Assembly: GCF_001999765.1 (NCBI RefSeq)
Contig: NZ_KV908322.1
Coordinates: forward strand, 310,001-374,000
Direction: 5' to 3'
DNA from: Sinomonas mesophila
Lineage (GTDB): Bacteria > Actinomycetota > Actinomycetes > Actinomycetales > Micrococcaceae
Length of the DNA: 64,000 bases
The notes under the pieces were generated by a model. The model did not search any database and was not told the origin of the DNA. It was given only the letters and a program-made list of their open reading frames with translations. Positions 35,826 through 44,733 of this stretch are shown here, piece after piece (the stretch's first letter is position 1; each line of letters opens with the position of its first letter). The position numbers were made by a program, and so were the translations under genes.

Positions 35826-35861
35826 GCACAGGGGCGGCACCCGCGGGTGCCGCCCCTGTGC
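35826..35861. terminator. 36-bp perfect palindrome, bidirectional terminator
   Basis: The whole segment is its own reverse complement (two 17-nt arms around GC) and sits between the convergent aspS and lipoprotein genes, about 50 bp from the first and 5 bp from the second. It should stop transcription from both sides. Confidence 0.8.
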
Positions 35862-35866
35862 TGTGC

Positions 35867-38218
35867 CTACTGCCCTGCAGGAAGGGTGACTTCCACGACG
35901 ACGGGCCTGCGCTCGACCCCTGTGCCGGTCTCCGCCGAGAGGACCAGCTGGCGCCCTGCCAGAACGGCGTCCGCGGCCCGCGTGCGCTCCGAGCGCAGCA
36001 CCTCGCTCTCGAGCGCCATGGTCCGCCACGAGCCGTCTGCCCGCCGGCGCAGGGCCGTCAGGTGTGATGCGGTCGTCGTTCCCACCGTCGCGACCAGCAC
36101 GGCCTCGTCGCCGTCGGAGGCGAGATCGTGGCCGATCGACGTATCCGCCTCGAGCGCATCCTGTGCCGCCGCCGTCCACGTCGCGCCGTGGTCCGTGCTC
36201 TCGTAGAGGACCACCCGGTGGCGCTGCTCCGGCAGTTCCTCCGTGACGGCGAGCACGAGGGTGTCCCCGGCACGGACCAGCTCCCCGGGGGACCGTTCGG
36301 CGCCCTCGGCTCCGGCGGGCGGGGCGATGTCGACGAAGGCCGACCCGTCGGCGCTGCGCCACAGGCGCAGCTGGGTCCGGTCGTCCTTGTCCGTGACGGT
36401 ACCAGCGGCCACAATCGCGCCGTTCGCGGCGGCTTCGAGCTGGGAGACACCCACGGACTGCTCCTCGGATCCCCTGAACGGCTCGGGGGCCAGCTGGGTC
36501 CAGGACGCCCCGTCCGTGGTCACGGCGATCGATCCGTTCGCGACGCCGTCCGCGTCCTCCGCCCAACCCGAGACGAGGTACCGGTCGCCGAGCACGAGGG
36601 CGTCGCTGATCCGCGAGTCGTCCGCGGGACGGCTGCTGAGGACGGCTTCGCTCCCGCGGACCCAGTCGAGGCCGTCCTTGCTCGTCCAGGCCACGGCGTG
36701 GGCGTGGTTCGCCAGCTGCCGCCACCCGAAGGCGACTCGGCCAGCGGCTCCGGAGCGCAGCCCGGTGAAGTGGATCGGCTCCTCCGAGGGCAGGAGACTC
36801 GGCGCACCGAGGGTGCGGTCCTGGGTGCGCCGGAAGACGGCGGCCTGCCGGCCCGCGTAGCCGAGGGCCTCGATGCCCCCGTCCACGGCGGTCATGGCGG
36901 CGATCGACGGGGCGAGGTCCTGATGCCCGGTCAGGGTCGAGCGGAGCGAGGCCGTGCCGGTGGCGTCGATGAAGAAGACCTCGACCCGGGAGCCCAAGGT
37001 CGAGTACTGGGCGTGGAAGGACAGGAATCCACCGGAGACGGCGAGGTTCCCCTTCGCGAACCTGTGGCCGTGGGGGTCCTCGGCCGGCAGGCTGACGTTC
37101 TTCCAGGATCCCGGGGAGCCGACCTTGAGGCTGGCCCAGATGTCGGGTGAGGCGCCGTGGTCCCCGGCCGCGAGGTAGACCCCCTCTGAGAAGTCCAGCT
37201 CGTCGTCTCCGGCATAGGGGGATGTCCCGTCCCTGAGCCCGTGCTCTACCGTCGGATGGATCATGTCGTTGCCCAAGGGAGCCCTGAAGACGGCTTCGGG
37301 GTACGTCCTGCCGTAGGTCTTCCAGCCCCAGCCGAGGGTCGCCGGACCCTGTGGCGTCCACGCGGCGGCCTGAGGTGCGGAGTTGCCCGGGCCGATGGAA
37401 GTCTCGGAGCGGTATCTGTTCCTCCTCCAGGTGAGGCCGCCGTCGCCCGAGTGGTACACGAGCCCGCCTGTCGTCTTCTGCCCGAACGTATCGATTGTTC
37501 CCTGGCCAACAAGCAGGAGCTCTGCGTCCGAGGCCACAAGGTCCGAAAACGTCCCGTCGATCCCCACAGCTGCGTAGTCCTCGGGGGAGAGCCCGTCGGG
37601 GGTCAGCGGTGCAACCGTCCAGGCCGCTCCGTCCGCGCTCGTGGCCGCCTGCCACGGCTCCTCGCCCTGCTGGAACACGATGGTCCAGCCGACGGCCGTT
37701 CCGGCCACGAAGTACTCGGCGCCGTCGGGCACCGCCACGCCGTCTCCCTGACGGGTGAAGGCCGCAGCGTCGGGGCTCGTGCGCACGACGAGCCGGTCCC
37801 GCGGTCCCGTGGACGGGCGGCCCAGAGCGAGCCACCCCTTCGGGGACACGGCCAGCCGCTCGAGATCGTCGTCCGTCACGGCCTGTCCGTCAATCGTGGC
37901 ATCCGTCCAGATGGCCCCGGCATCCCGCGAGTGGGAGATGGTCTTGTGTCCTGTCCCCGACGCCGGAGCGACCCACCTCAGGACCGCGACCGAATCCCCG
38001 CGCCCGACCGGCGAGGAGACGTTGGCATAGGAGAGCGCCTGCTGCGACCGCTCGGTCGTGATGCCGGCCGCGTCGATGGTGGCGACGGTCGGGCCGGCGC
38101 CCCCGTCGCACGCGGACAGCGCGAGGCAGAGCGCGAAGGAGATCACGACGGCGGCCGCTGAGGCCCCGCCGCGCCGAGTCCGTACGCGCCGAATCCGTAC
38201 AGGTCGTCGATGGAACAT
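35867..38218 (-). CDS. Large secreted lipoprotein, beta-propeller/sialidase-like
   Basis: A 783-residue exported protein of unknown function. The N-terminus is basic ([16 protein letters not shown]), followed by a hydrophobic core and the lipobox ALSAC with the lipid-bearing Cys at residue 37. The mature part is rich in beta strands with repeated Asp-box/BNR-like phrases: [51 protein letters not shown], spaced about 60-150 residues apart, as in sialidase-fold propellers. The catalytic arginines and Tyr/Glu of true sialidases are not evident, so a binding or surface role is as likely as hydrolysis. It is divergent from rarA and monocistronic. Confidence 0.85.
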   Translation of the reverse strand: MFHRRPVRIRRVRTRRGGASAAAVVISFALCLALSACDGGAGPTVATIDAAGITTERSQQALSYANVSSPVGRGDSVAVLRWVAPASGTGHKTISHSRDAGAIWTDATIDGQAVTDDDLERLAVSPKGWLALGRPSTGPRDRLVVRTSPDAAAFTRQGDGVAVPDGAEYFVAGTAVGWTIVFQQGEEPWQAATSADGAAWTVAPLTPDGLSPEDYAAVGIDGTFSDLVASDAELLLVGQGTIDTFGQKTTGGLVYHSGDGGLTWRRNRYRSETSIGPGNSAPQAAAWTPQGPATLGWGWKTYGRTYPEAVFRAPLGNDMIHPTVEHGLRDGTSPYAGDDELDFSEGVYLAAGDHGASPDIWASLKVGSPGSWKNVSLPAEDPHGHRFAKGNLAVSGGFLSFHAQYSTLGSRVEVFFIDATGTASLRSTLTGHQDLAPSIAAMTAVDGGIEALGYAGRQAAVFRRTQDRTLGAPSLLPSEEPIHFTGLRSGAAGRVAFGWRQLANHAHAVAWTSKDGLDWVRGSEAVLSSRPADDSRISDALVLGDRYLVSGWAEDADGVANGSIAVTTDGASWTQLAPEPFRGSEEQSVGVSQLEAAANGAIVAAGTVTDKDDRTQLRLWRSADGSAFVDIAPPAGAEGAERSPGELVRAGDTLVLAVTEELPEQRHRVVLYESTDHGATWTAAAQDALEADTSIGHDLASDGDEAVLVATVGTTTASHLTALRRRADGSWRTMALESEVLRSERTRAADAVLAGRQLVLSAETGTGVERRPVVVEVTLPAGQ

Positions 38219-38373
38219 GGTTTCCCCCGTAAGTCACAGGTGCGCCGGGCGCCATGTCCCGACGCCGTGACCCTAGCCCGGCGGCAGGGCCGCGCGCTCG
38301 GCATCTGGTCCTGCCTGTGGATAACCGCGGTCCGCCCTGCGGCGGCGGGACGAAGAGTGTCGGCGGCGCGCGG

Positions 38374-38389
38374 TAGCGTAGAGGCGATG
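38374..38389 (+). promoter_or_regulatory. -10 box for a leaderless rarA transcript
   Basis: TAGCGT at 38374-38379 lies 7 nt before the ATG at 38387, and no Shine-Dalgarno sequence is visible. The same hexamer is present in the pyrR leader. Confidence 0.45.
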
Positions 38390-39805
38390 GAAGATCTGTT
38401 CGGATTCGGGGACGACGACGACGCAGCGGAGGAGTCGCCGTCGTCCGCCCGCGCGGCGCAGCGGGGCCCGCTCGCCGTGCGCATGCGCCCCCGCAGCCTC
38501 GACGAGGTCGTGGGGCAGCAGCACCTGCTCGGCACAGGGTCGCCGCTGCGCCAGCTCGCGGCGGGCGCGCCCGGCGCCTCGTCGGTGACGGGACCCAGCT
38601 CCGTGATCCTGTGGGGCCCGCCCGGGACGGGCAAGACGACGCTCGCGCACGTGATCGCCCGCGGACCGGGGCGGAAGTTCGTCGAGCTCTCTGCGGTCAC
38701 CGCCGGCGTCAAGGACGTGCGCCGGGTCATGGACGAGGCCCTCACCGCCCGGGACCTGCACCGCACCACGACAGTGCTGTTCCTCGACGAGATCCACCGC
38801 TTCACGAAGGCCCAGCAGGACGCGCTCCTGCCGGGGGTCGAGAACCGATGGGTCGTGCTCGTCGCCGCGACCACCGAGAACCCCTCGTTCTCCGTCGTCT
38901 CGCCGCTGCTCTCGCGCTCGCTCCTGCTCACGCTCAAGCCCCTCACCGACGGGGACATCCGCGGACTCATCGAGCGCGCGGTGACCGACCCGCGGGGGCT
39001 GGGCGGCGCCGTCGTGCTCGCGGACGACGCCGCGGATCACCTCGTGCGCCTCGCCGGCGGGGACGCGCGGCGCGCCCTCACGGCGCTCGAGGCGGCCGCC
39101 GCCGTCGCCCTCGGGGAGCCGGGAGAACGGGCCGATGCGACGGTCGATGAGGCCCAGGCGCGCGGGCCGGTCACGGTCGAGCTGCGGCACAGCGAGAAGG
39201 CCGTGGACTCCCACGCCGTGCGCTACGACCGCGCCGGGGACATGCACTACGACGTCATCAGCGCGTTCATCAAGTCGATCAGGGGCTCCGACGTCGACGC
39301 ATCGCTGCACTACCTCGCGCGCATGGTCGAGGCCGGGGAGGATCCGCGTTTCATCGCGCGGCGGCTCATCATCTCCGCCTCGGAGGACATCGGCATGGCC
39401 GATCCCACGGCCCTCCAGACGGCCGTCGCAGCGGCGCAGGCCGTCCAGCTCATCGGCATGCCGGAGGGCCGGATCGTCCTGGCCGAGGCCGTCGTCCACC
39501 TGGCCACGGCGCCCAAGTCCAACGCCGCCTACATGGGCATCAACGCCGCGATCGCGGACGTCCGCGCGGGGCTCGGCACGGGGATCCCCGCCCACCTGCG
39601 TGATGCCCATTACGCGGGTGCCCAGCGGCTCGGGCACGGGAAGGGCTACACGTACTCCCATGACGCGCCGCACTCCGTCGCGACCCAGCAGTACCCGCCG
39701 GACGACCTCGTGGGCAAGGACTACTACGTGCCGACGGGCAACGGCGCCGAGCGCGAGATCGGGTCCCGGCTCGAGCGGCTGCGGGGGATCGTCCGCGGGA
39801 CATGA
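38387..39805 (+). CDS. rarA: Replication-associated recombination protein RarA (MgsA)
   Basis: A 472-residue AAA+ ATPase acting at stalled replication forks. Walker [13 protein letters not shown], Walker [22 protein letters not shown] and sensor region [11 protein letters not shown] are in the N-terminal half; the C-terminal MgsA helical domain has the conserved [18 protein letters not shown] and [10 protein letters not shown]-like segments. The N-terminus (about 25 residues, acidic) precedes the core [18 protein letters not shown]. The ATG at 38387 is chosen over the long upstream frame, which is a shadow. It has no operon partners; rpsD follows after about 180 bp with its own promoter. Confidence 0.93.
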   Translation: MEDLFGFGDDDDAAEESPSSARAAQRGPLAVRMRPRSLDEVVGQQHLLGTGSPLRQLAAGAPGASSVTGPSSVILWGPPGTGKTTLAHVIARGPGRKFVELSAVTAGVKDVRRVMDEALTARDLHRTTTVLFLDEIHRFTKAQQDALLPGVENRWVVLVAATTENPSFSVVSPLLSRSLLLTLKPLTDGDIRGLIERAVTDPRGLGGAVVLADDAADHLVRLAGGDARRALTALEAAAAVALGEPGERADATVDEAQARGPVTVELRHSEKAVDSHAVRYDRAGDMHYDVISAFIKSIRGSDVDASLHYLARMVEAGEDPRFIARRLIISASEDIGMADPTALQTAVAAAQAVQLIGMPEGRIVLAEAVVHLATAPKSNAAYMGINAAIADVRAGLGTGIPAHLRDAHYAGAQRLGHGKGYTYSHDAPHSVATQQYPPDDLVGKDYYVPTGNGAEREIGSRLERLRGIVRGT

Positions 39806-39830
39806 TCCGGCGGGGGCCGCGCCCTTTACG

Positions 39831-39839
39831 TGCTAGGCT
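39831..39839 (+). promoter_or_regulatory. Candidate extended -10 promoter for rpsD
   Basis: TGCTAGGCT matches an extended -10 (TGn-TANNNT) 150 bp upstream of rpsD. No good -35 is needed for such promoters, and none is seen. Confidence 0.35.
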
Positions 39840-39989
39840 TGATGACCGTCTGGCACGTCCGGCGCGCCCCCTCCTGAAGAGATTCGGCAGGGCCAGTGCG
39901 CCCGACGGTAGCAGAAGGCAGCCGCGGGCCAACGCTCTCCACCTCGGGAGGCCAGTGATCCGATGCCGCGGCAGTATGAAAGGACACAC

Positions 39990-40613
39990 GTGTCGAGCAC
40001 TCGTGCCCGCCGTCAGACGCGCCTCTCGCGCTCTCTCGGCCTCGCCCTCACCCCCAAGGCCGCCAAGTACATGGAGCGCCGCCCGTACGGCCCCGGTGAG
40101 CACGGCCGCGCCCGCAAGAAGCAGGACTCGGACTACGCAGTCCGCCTCCGCGAGAAGCAGCGCCTCCGCGCCCAGTACGGCATCCGCGAGGCGCAGATGA
40201 CCCGCGCCTTCGAGGAGGCCAAGCGCACCAAGGGCCTCACCGGTGAGAACCTCATCGAGCTCCTCGAGATGCGCCTCGACGCCCTCGTGCTCCGTGCCGG
40301 CTTCGCCCGCACGATCTCCCAGGCCCGCCAGCTCGTCGTGCACCGCCACATCACCGTGGACGGCAAGCGCGTCGACCGCCCGTCGTTCCGCGTCGCCGAG
40401 GGCCAGCTCATCGGCGTGCACGAGCGCTCCGAGACCATGGCTCCGTTCCAGGTCGCCGCTGCCGGCGCCCACCGCGACGTCCTCCCGGCCGTCCCGGGCT
40501 ACCTGGACGTCAAGCTCGAGTCGCTCCAGGCCCGCCTCGTGCGCCGCCCGAAGCGCTCCGAGGTCCCCGTGACCTGCGAAGAGCAGCTCGTCGTCGAGTA
40601 CTACGCCCGCTGA
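39990..40613 (+). CDS. rpsD: 30S ribosomal protein S4
   Basis: A 207-residue S4 of the zinc-free type, binding 16S rRNA early in small-subunit assembly. It starts at GTG 39990, preceded by AAAGGA, and begins SSTRARRQTRLSRSLG. AKYMERRPYGPGEHGRARKK and the S4 RNA-binding domain LEMRLDALVLRAGFARTISQARQLVVHRHI are clear. It stands apart from the usual rpsK-rpoA cluster, as is common in this group. S4 often autoregulates; the roughly 150-nt leader could serve that, but I see no definite structure. Confidence 0.96.
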   Translation: MSSTRARRQTRLSRSLGLALTPKAAKYMERRPYGPGEHGRARKKQDSDYAVRLREKQRLRAQYGIREAQMTRAFEEAKRTKGLTGENLIELLEMRLDALVLRAGFARTISQARQLVVHRHITVDGKRVDRPSFRVAEGQLIGVHERSETMAPFQVAAAGAHRDVLPAVPGYLDVKLESLQARLVRRPKRSEVPVTCEEQLVVEYYAR

Positions 40614-40620
40614 TCCGCCT

Positions 40621-40684
40621 CCCGCCTGGGCTCAGGCGGGGGCACCAGCACGAGGAGCCCGTGGCACGAGCCGCGGGCTCCTCG
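40621..40684 (+). terminator. Two tandem hairpins after rpsD
   Basis: A 7-bp stem (40621-40627 with 40634-40640) begins 7 bp after the rpsD stop, and an 11-bp perfect stem (40651-40661 with 40674-40684) follows. Together they make a likely terminator region. Confidence 0.65.
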
Positions 40685-40764
40685 CGTGTGTAAGGTAGCC
40701 AAGAGGCCCGCCGCACCGACGGCGCAGGCCATGGCAAGAAGGCTCGGACGAACGGGAGGAATCT

Positions 40765-41139
40765 GTGTCCGGAGGCGATATCGCAGGGCTCATCGCGGCG
40801 GGGGTCTTCGCCGTGCTCGTGGCCCTGCTCGCGGTGCCCATCCTCAAGCTCGGGAGGGTCCTGGACGAGCTGCGGGGGTCCATCCGCAGCCTGGCCGACG
40901 GCGCGACCCCGCTCATGGACGAGGTCACCGCGACGGTCACGACGACGCACGGCCAGCTCAAGAAGGTCGACGGCATCGCCGCGAACGTCTCGGACGCGAC
41001 GGCCAACGTCTCCGCGCTTTCCTCCCTCGTGGCCGCGACCGTCGGCTCGCCGCTCGTGAAGGTCGCAGCGTTCTCCTACGGCGTCCGGTCCGCCCTGTCC
41101 CAGCCCAGGCCGCGCCGGTCCGGCCGGCGGAGCCGCTGA
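40765..41139 (+). CDS. DUF948 domain-containing membrane protein
   Basis: A 124-residue protein with one N-terminal TM helix (about residues 5-26, IAGLIAAGVFAVLVALLAVPIL) followed by an amphipathic helical region (GSIRSLADGATPLMDEVTATV... QLKKVDGIAANVSDATANVS) typical of DUF948. The function is unknown; methyl-accepting-like coiled coils suggest membrane-associated oligomers. In actinobacteria this gene normally sits just upstream of alaS with a small partner gene, as here. The GTG start has GGAGG about 8 nt upstream. Confidence 0.85.
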   Translation: MSGGDIAGLIAAGVFAVLVALLAVPILKLGRVLDELRGSIRSLADGATPLMDEVTATVTTTHGQLKKVDGIAANVSDATANVSALSSLVAATVGSPLVKVAAFSYGVRSALSQPRPRRSGRRSR

Positions 41140-41171
41140 CACCCGCGCAGCCGAAGAACGGGAAGGAACCC

Positions 41172-41384
41172 ATGAAGCGCATTGTCTGGCTCGGCGTCGG
41201 GGTGGCCATCGGGGCCATCGCGTGCCAGAAGGTCATCGAGGCCCGCTCCCTGGCCTCGCCCGGCGGCCTGAACCGCGCCGTCGGCGAGCTCGCCGACAGC
41301 ATCGCCCATTTCGCAGACCAGGTCCGCGCGGGCATGGCGGAGCGGGAGACCGAGCTGCGCAGCGGACTCGGGCTCGACTCCTAG
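41172..41384 (+). CDS. Small single-pass protein (DUF6167-like)
   Basis: A 70-residue protein. The ATG at 41172 follows GGAAGGAA. Residues 4-18 (IVWLGVGVAIGAIAC) form a membrane segment and the rest a helix ending AGMAERETELRSGLGLDS. Small proteins of this type are conserved between the DUF948 gene and alaS in actinobacteria; the function is unknown. It is co-transcribed with the DUF948 gene (32-bp gap). Confidence 0.8.
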   Translation: MKRIVWLGVGVAIGAIACQKVIEARSLASPGGLNRAVGELADSIAHFADQVRAGMAERETELRSGLGLDS

Positions 41385-41394
41385 GCACGGCACT

Positions 41395-41400
41395 TAGAAT
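41395..41400 (+). promoter_or_regulatory. Candidate -10 box for the alaS operon
   Basis: TAGAAT at 41395-41400 begins just after the preceding stop codon and lies about 85 bp upstream of alaS. The same TAGAAT hexamer precedes efp. Confidence 0.35.
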
Positions 41401-41485
41401 TGACTCTCGTGGCGGGGCCGTGGGCCCGGGCGCCACACGCTGCGCGCACGGGCGCGTCAGAACCCGGAAGGTTGAAGCACACAGC

Positions 41486-44164
41486 ATGAAGTCGCACGAG
41501 ATCACCCGACGCTGGATCGACTACTTCGTCAGCAAGGGGCACACGGCGGTGCCCTCGGCGTCGCTCGTGTCCAGCGATCCCTCCCTCCTGTTCACGGTCG
41601 CGGGCATGGTCCCGTTCATCCCGTACCTGACCGCCCGCGAAGAGCCGCCGTTCCCGCGCGCGACGAGCGTGCAAAAGTGCATCCGCACGGGGGACATCGA
41701 GGAGGTCGGGAAGACCGCCCGCCACGGCACGTTCTTCCAGATGTGCGGCAACTTCTCCTTCGGCGACTACTTCAAGCAGGACGCCATCAGGTTCGCATTC
41801 GAGCTCCTGACCAGGAGCGTCGACGACGGCGGCTACGGCCTTCCCGCCGAGAAGCTCTGGGTCACCGTCTACGAAGAGGACGACGAGGCCGAGCGCCTCT
41901 GGCTCGAGAACACCTCGATCCCGGCCGAGCGCATCCAGCGCATGGGCAAGAGCGACAACTACTGGTCGACCGGCCAGCCCGGACCGGCCGGCCCCTGCTC
42001 CGAGATCTACTACGACCGCGGCCCGGCCTACGGCCCTGAGGGCGGCCCCGCCGTCGACGACAACCGGTACATCGAGATCTGGAACCTCGTGTTCATGCAG
42101 TACCAGATCGACAACGTGCGCTCGAAGACCGACTTCACGATCCTGGGCGAGCTGCCCAAGAAGAACATCGACACGGGCCTCGGCATGGAGCGCCTCGCGA
42201 TGATCCTCCAGGGCGTCGAGAACATGTACGAGACCGACCAGGTGCGCCCTGTCATCGACAGGGCAGCGGAGCTCTCGGGCAAGGAGTACACCTCCGCGGA
42301 GTCGGACGACGACCCGCACCACGTGGACGACGTCCGGATGCGCGTCGTGGCCGACCACGTCCGCAGCGCCCTCATGCTCATCGCCGACGGCGTCACGCCC
42401 TCCAACGAGGGCCGCGGCTACGTCCTGCGCCGCCTCATCCGCCGCGCCGTGCGCGCTATGCGGCTCCTCGGCGTCGAGAAGCCCGTCCTGCCCGAGCTGC
42501 TCCCGGCCTCGCGGGACGCGATGAAGGGCGTGTACCCGCAGGTCGAGAAGGACTTCGACCGGATCAGCCGCATCGCGTACGGCGAGGAGAAGGCCTTCCT
42601 GCGCACGATCGCGGCCGGCACGGCGCGCCTCGACGAGGCCGTGGCGGCCTCCAAGTCCGCGGGCTCCAAGCTCAGCGGCGAGGAGGCCTTCACGCTCCAC
42701 GACACGTACGGCTTCCCGATCGACCTGACCCTCGAGATGGCCGAGGAGGCCGGGGTCGCCGTCGACGAGGCCGGGTTCCGGGCCCTCATGGAGGACCAGC
42801 GCCAGCGCGCCCGCGCCGACGCGAAGGAGAAGAAGAGCGGGCACGCCGACCTCAGCGTGTTCCAGGAGCTCCTCGCAGACGGCCAGACCGTCTTCACGGG
42901 CTACACCGGGCTCGAGGGCGAGTCGCGCATTCGCGGCCTCGTCGCGGGCGGCTCGCGCGTGGCCCGCGTCGGGACGGGCAGCGAGGTCGAGATCGTGCTC
43001 GAGGAGACGCCGTTCTACGCCGAGGCCGGTGGTCAGGCCGCCGACACGGGCATCATCACGGGCGACGGCTTCGTCGTCGAGGTCCTCGACGTCCAGCGCC
43101 CGGTCAAGGGCCTGAGCGTGCACAAGGCGGTGGTCCGCGAGGGCGAGCTGCACTCCGACGCCCTCGTGCGCACCGCCGTCGACCGCGAGCGCCGGCACGC
43201 CGCCGAGCAGGCCCACACCGCGACGCACCTCGTGCACGCCGCCCTGCGCCAGATCCTCGGCCCCGAGGCCGTCCAGCGCGGCTCGTTCAACAAGGCCGGC
43301 TACCTCCGGTTCGACTTCGCATGGGGCGAGCAGCTCTCGGGTGCGTCCAAGAGCGAGATCGAGGAGGTCGCGAACCTCGCGATCCGCGACAACTTCACGG
43401 TCAACACCGCGGAGATGCCGTTCGCGGAGGCCAAGGCGGCCGGCGCGATGGCCCTCTTCGGCGAGAACTACGGCTCCCGCGTGCGCGTCGTCGAGATCAA
43501 CGGCCCGTGGTCCATGGAGCTGTGCGGCGGCACGCACGTCGATACGACGGCGCTCATCGGCTCCCTCACGCTGCTCGGCGAGCAGTCGGTCGGGTCCGGC
43601 AACCGCCGCGTCGAGGCGTTCGTGGGCCTCGATGCCTTCCGCCACCAGGCCGCCGAGCGCGCCCTTGTGTCGGAGCTGACGGAGATCTTCAAGGTCCCCG
43701 CCGGCCAGCTCACCGAGCGCATCTCCGCGACTCTGGACAAGCTCAGGGCCGCGGAGAAGGAACTCGAGCGCCTGCGCAAGGAGAAGCTCACGGCTTCCGC
43801 GGCCGCGCTCGTGGGGTCCGCGAAGGACGTCGCCGGGGTGCGCCTCATCACGCACGACGCCGGGGAGCTCGGCTCCGCGGACGAGCTCCGCGCCCTCGCG
43901 CTCGACCTGCGCGCCCGGCTCGGCGCCCAGCCTGCCACCGTGGCCGTGGCCGGCGTCGCGAAGGGCCGTCCCGCCGTTCTCGTCGCAACGAACGAGGAGG
44001 CCCGCGCGGCCGGCGTGAAGGCCGGTGCCCTCGTGCGCACCGCCGCGGGGATCCTCGGCGGCGGAGGCGGCGGCAAGGACGATGTTGCGCAGGGCGGCGG
44101 GACCGACCCGGCGAAGATCGTCGACGCGCTGGCCGCCGTGGCCGACGCCGTCGCGCAGCGCTAG
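41486..44164 (+). CDS. alaS: Alanine--tRNA ligase
   Basis: An 892-residue class II synthetase. The catalytic core starts SHEITRRWIDYFVSKGHTAVPSASLV and includes the FQMCGNFSFGDYFKQDAI and NTGRGYVLRRLIRRAVR-type segments (here NEGRGYVLRRLIRRAVR). The editing domain has the zinc-type sites HTATHLVHAALR near 580 and CGGTHVDTT near 680, which remove mischarged Ser/Gly. A C-Ala domain with coiled coil and a GGGGGGKDDVAQGGG tail ends the protein. The start MKSHEI has a GAAGG site upstream. Seven bp later comes ruvX, so alaS probably leads the ruvX-mltG-aro transcript. Confidence 0.96.
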   Translation: MKSHEITRRWIDYFVSKGHTAVPSASLVSSDPSLLFTVAGMVPFIPYLTAREEPPFPRATSVQKCIRTGDIEEVGKTARHGTFFQMCGNFSFGDYFKQDAIRFAFELLTRSVDDGGYGLPAEKLWVTVYEEDDEAERLWLENTSIPAERIQRMGKSDNYWSTGQPGPAGPCSEIYYDRGPAYGPEGGPAVDDNRYIEIWNLVFMQYQIDNVRSKTDFTILGELPKKNIDTGLGMERLAMILQGVENMYETDQVRPVIDRAAELSGKEYTSAESDDDPHHVDDVRMRVVADHVRSALMLIADGVTPSNEGRGYVLRRLIRRAVRAMRLLGVEKPVLPELLPASRDAMKGVYPQVEKDFDRISRIAYGEEKAFLRTIAAGTARLDEAVAASKSAGSKLSGEEAFTLHDTYGFPIDLTLEMAEEAGVAVDEAGFRALMEDQRQRARADAKEKKSGHADLSVFQELLADGQTVFTGYTGLEGESRIRGLVAGGSRVARVGTGSEVEIVLEETPFYAEAGGQAADTGIITGDGFVVEVLDVQRPVKGLSVHKAVVREGELHSDALVRTAVDRERRHAAEQAHTATHLVHAALRQILGPEAVQRGSFNKAGYLRFDFAWGEQLSGASKSEIEEVANLAIRDNFTVNTAEMPFAEAKAAGAMALFGENYGSRVRVVEINGPWSMELCGGTHVDTTALIGSLTLLGEQSVGSGNRRVEAFVGLDAFRHQAAERALVSELTEIFKVPAGQLTERISATLDKLRAAEKELERLRKEKLTASAAALVGSAKDVAGVRLITHDAGELGSADELRALALDLRARLGAQPATVAVAGVAKGRPAVLVATNEEARAAGVKAGALVRTAAGILGGGGGGKDDVAQGGGTDPAKIVDALAAVADAVAQR

Positions 44165-44170
44165 GGTCGC

Positions 44171-44728
44171 GTGCCTGTGGCTGCCGATGACAGCAGTGTG
44201 CCCGTGTTCCGGCGCGGCGTGCGCCTCGCGGCCGACGTGGGGACGGTGCGCGTCGGCGTCGCGGTGTGCGACGCCGACGGCATCCTGCCGACCCCGCTCG
44301 CGACGCTCAAGCGGGACCGGAAGGGGAACACGGATATCGCGGTGATCGTGCGCGAGGCCCTCGAGCGCGGCGCGATCGAAGCCTACGTCGGCCTGCCGCG
44401 CCTGCTCTCGGGCCGCGAGGGCGAATCCGCCCAGCTCGCCCGTGACTTCGCCGCCACGCTGGCCCAGCGGCTCGCTGACGCCGGCAGCGAATGCGAGGTG
44501 CGTCTCGTCGACGAGCGCCTCACCACCGTCGAGGCGCACCGCAGCCTTCACGCGGCTGGCCTCGGCTCTCGCGAACACCGTAGAGTGGTGGACCAAGTGG
44601 CCGCGGTCGGCATCCTCCAGCACGCACTGGACCTGATCCGCGGTCGGGGTGCGGCAGGCACGGCGGTGGCCGCGCCCGGCACGCGGAGTGGGGAAATCCG
44701 TGGCGACGACTCAGACATGAGAGGCTAG
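44171..44728 (+). CDS. ruvX: Putative pre-16S rRNA nuclease / Holliday junction resolvase RuvX (YqgF)
   Basis: A 185-residue RNase H-fold protein of the YqgF family. The N-terminal strand LAADVGTVRVGVAVCD supplies the first catalytic Asp; LVDERLTTVEAHRSLH contains the conserved DERLTT motif, and the last Asp lies in VVDQVAAVGILQHALD. It is described as a 16S rRNA 5'-end maturation nuclease and, in mycobacteria, as a Holliday-junction resolvase. A 30-residue tail exceeds the usual length. It is located between alaS (6-bp gap) and mltG (5-bp gap), the standard actinobacterial order. Confidence 0.93.
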   Translation: MPVAADDSSVPVFRRGVRLAADVGTVRVGVAVCDADGILPTPLATLKRDRKGNTDIAVIVREALERGAIEAYVGLPRLLSGREGESAQLARDFAATLAQRLADAGSECEVRLVDERLTTVEAHRSLHAAGLGSREHRRVVDQVAAVGILQHALDLIRGRGAAGTAVAAPGTRSGEIRGDDSDMRG

Positions 44729-44733
44729 CGAGG

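Noticed and set aside
41381-44623. A 1080-codon minus-strand open frame opposite alaS
   Set aside because: Third-position GC makes the opposite strand stop-free; alaS motifs on the plus strand are unambiguous.
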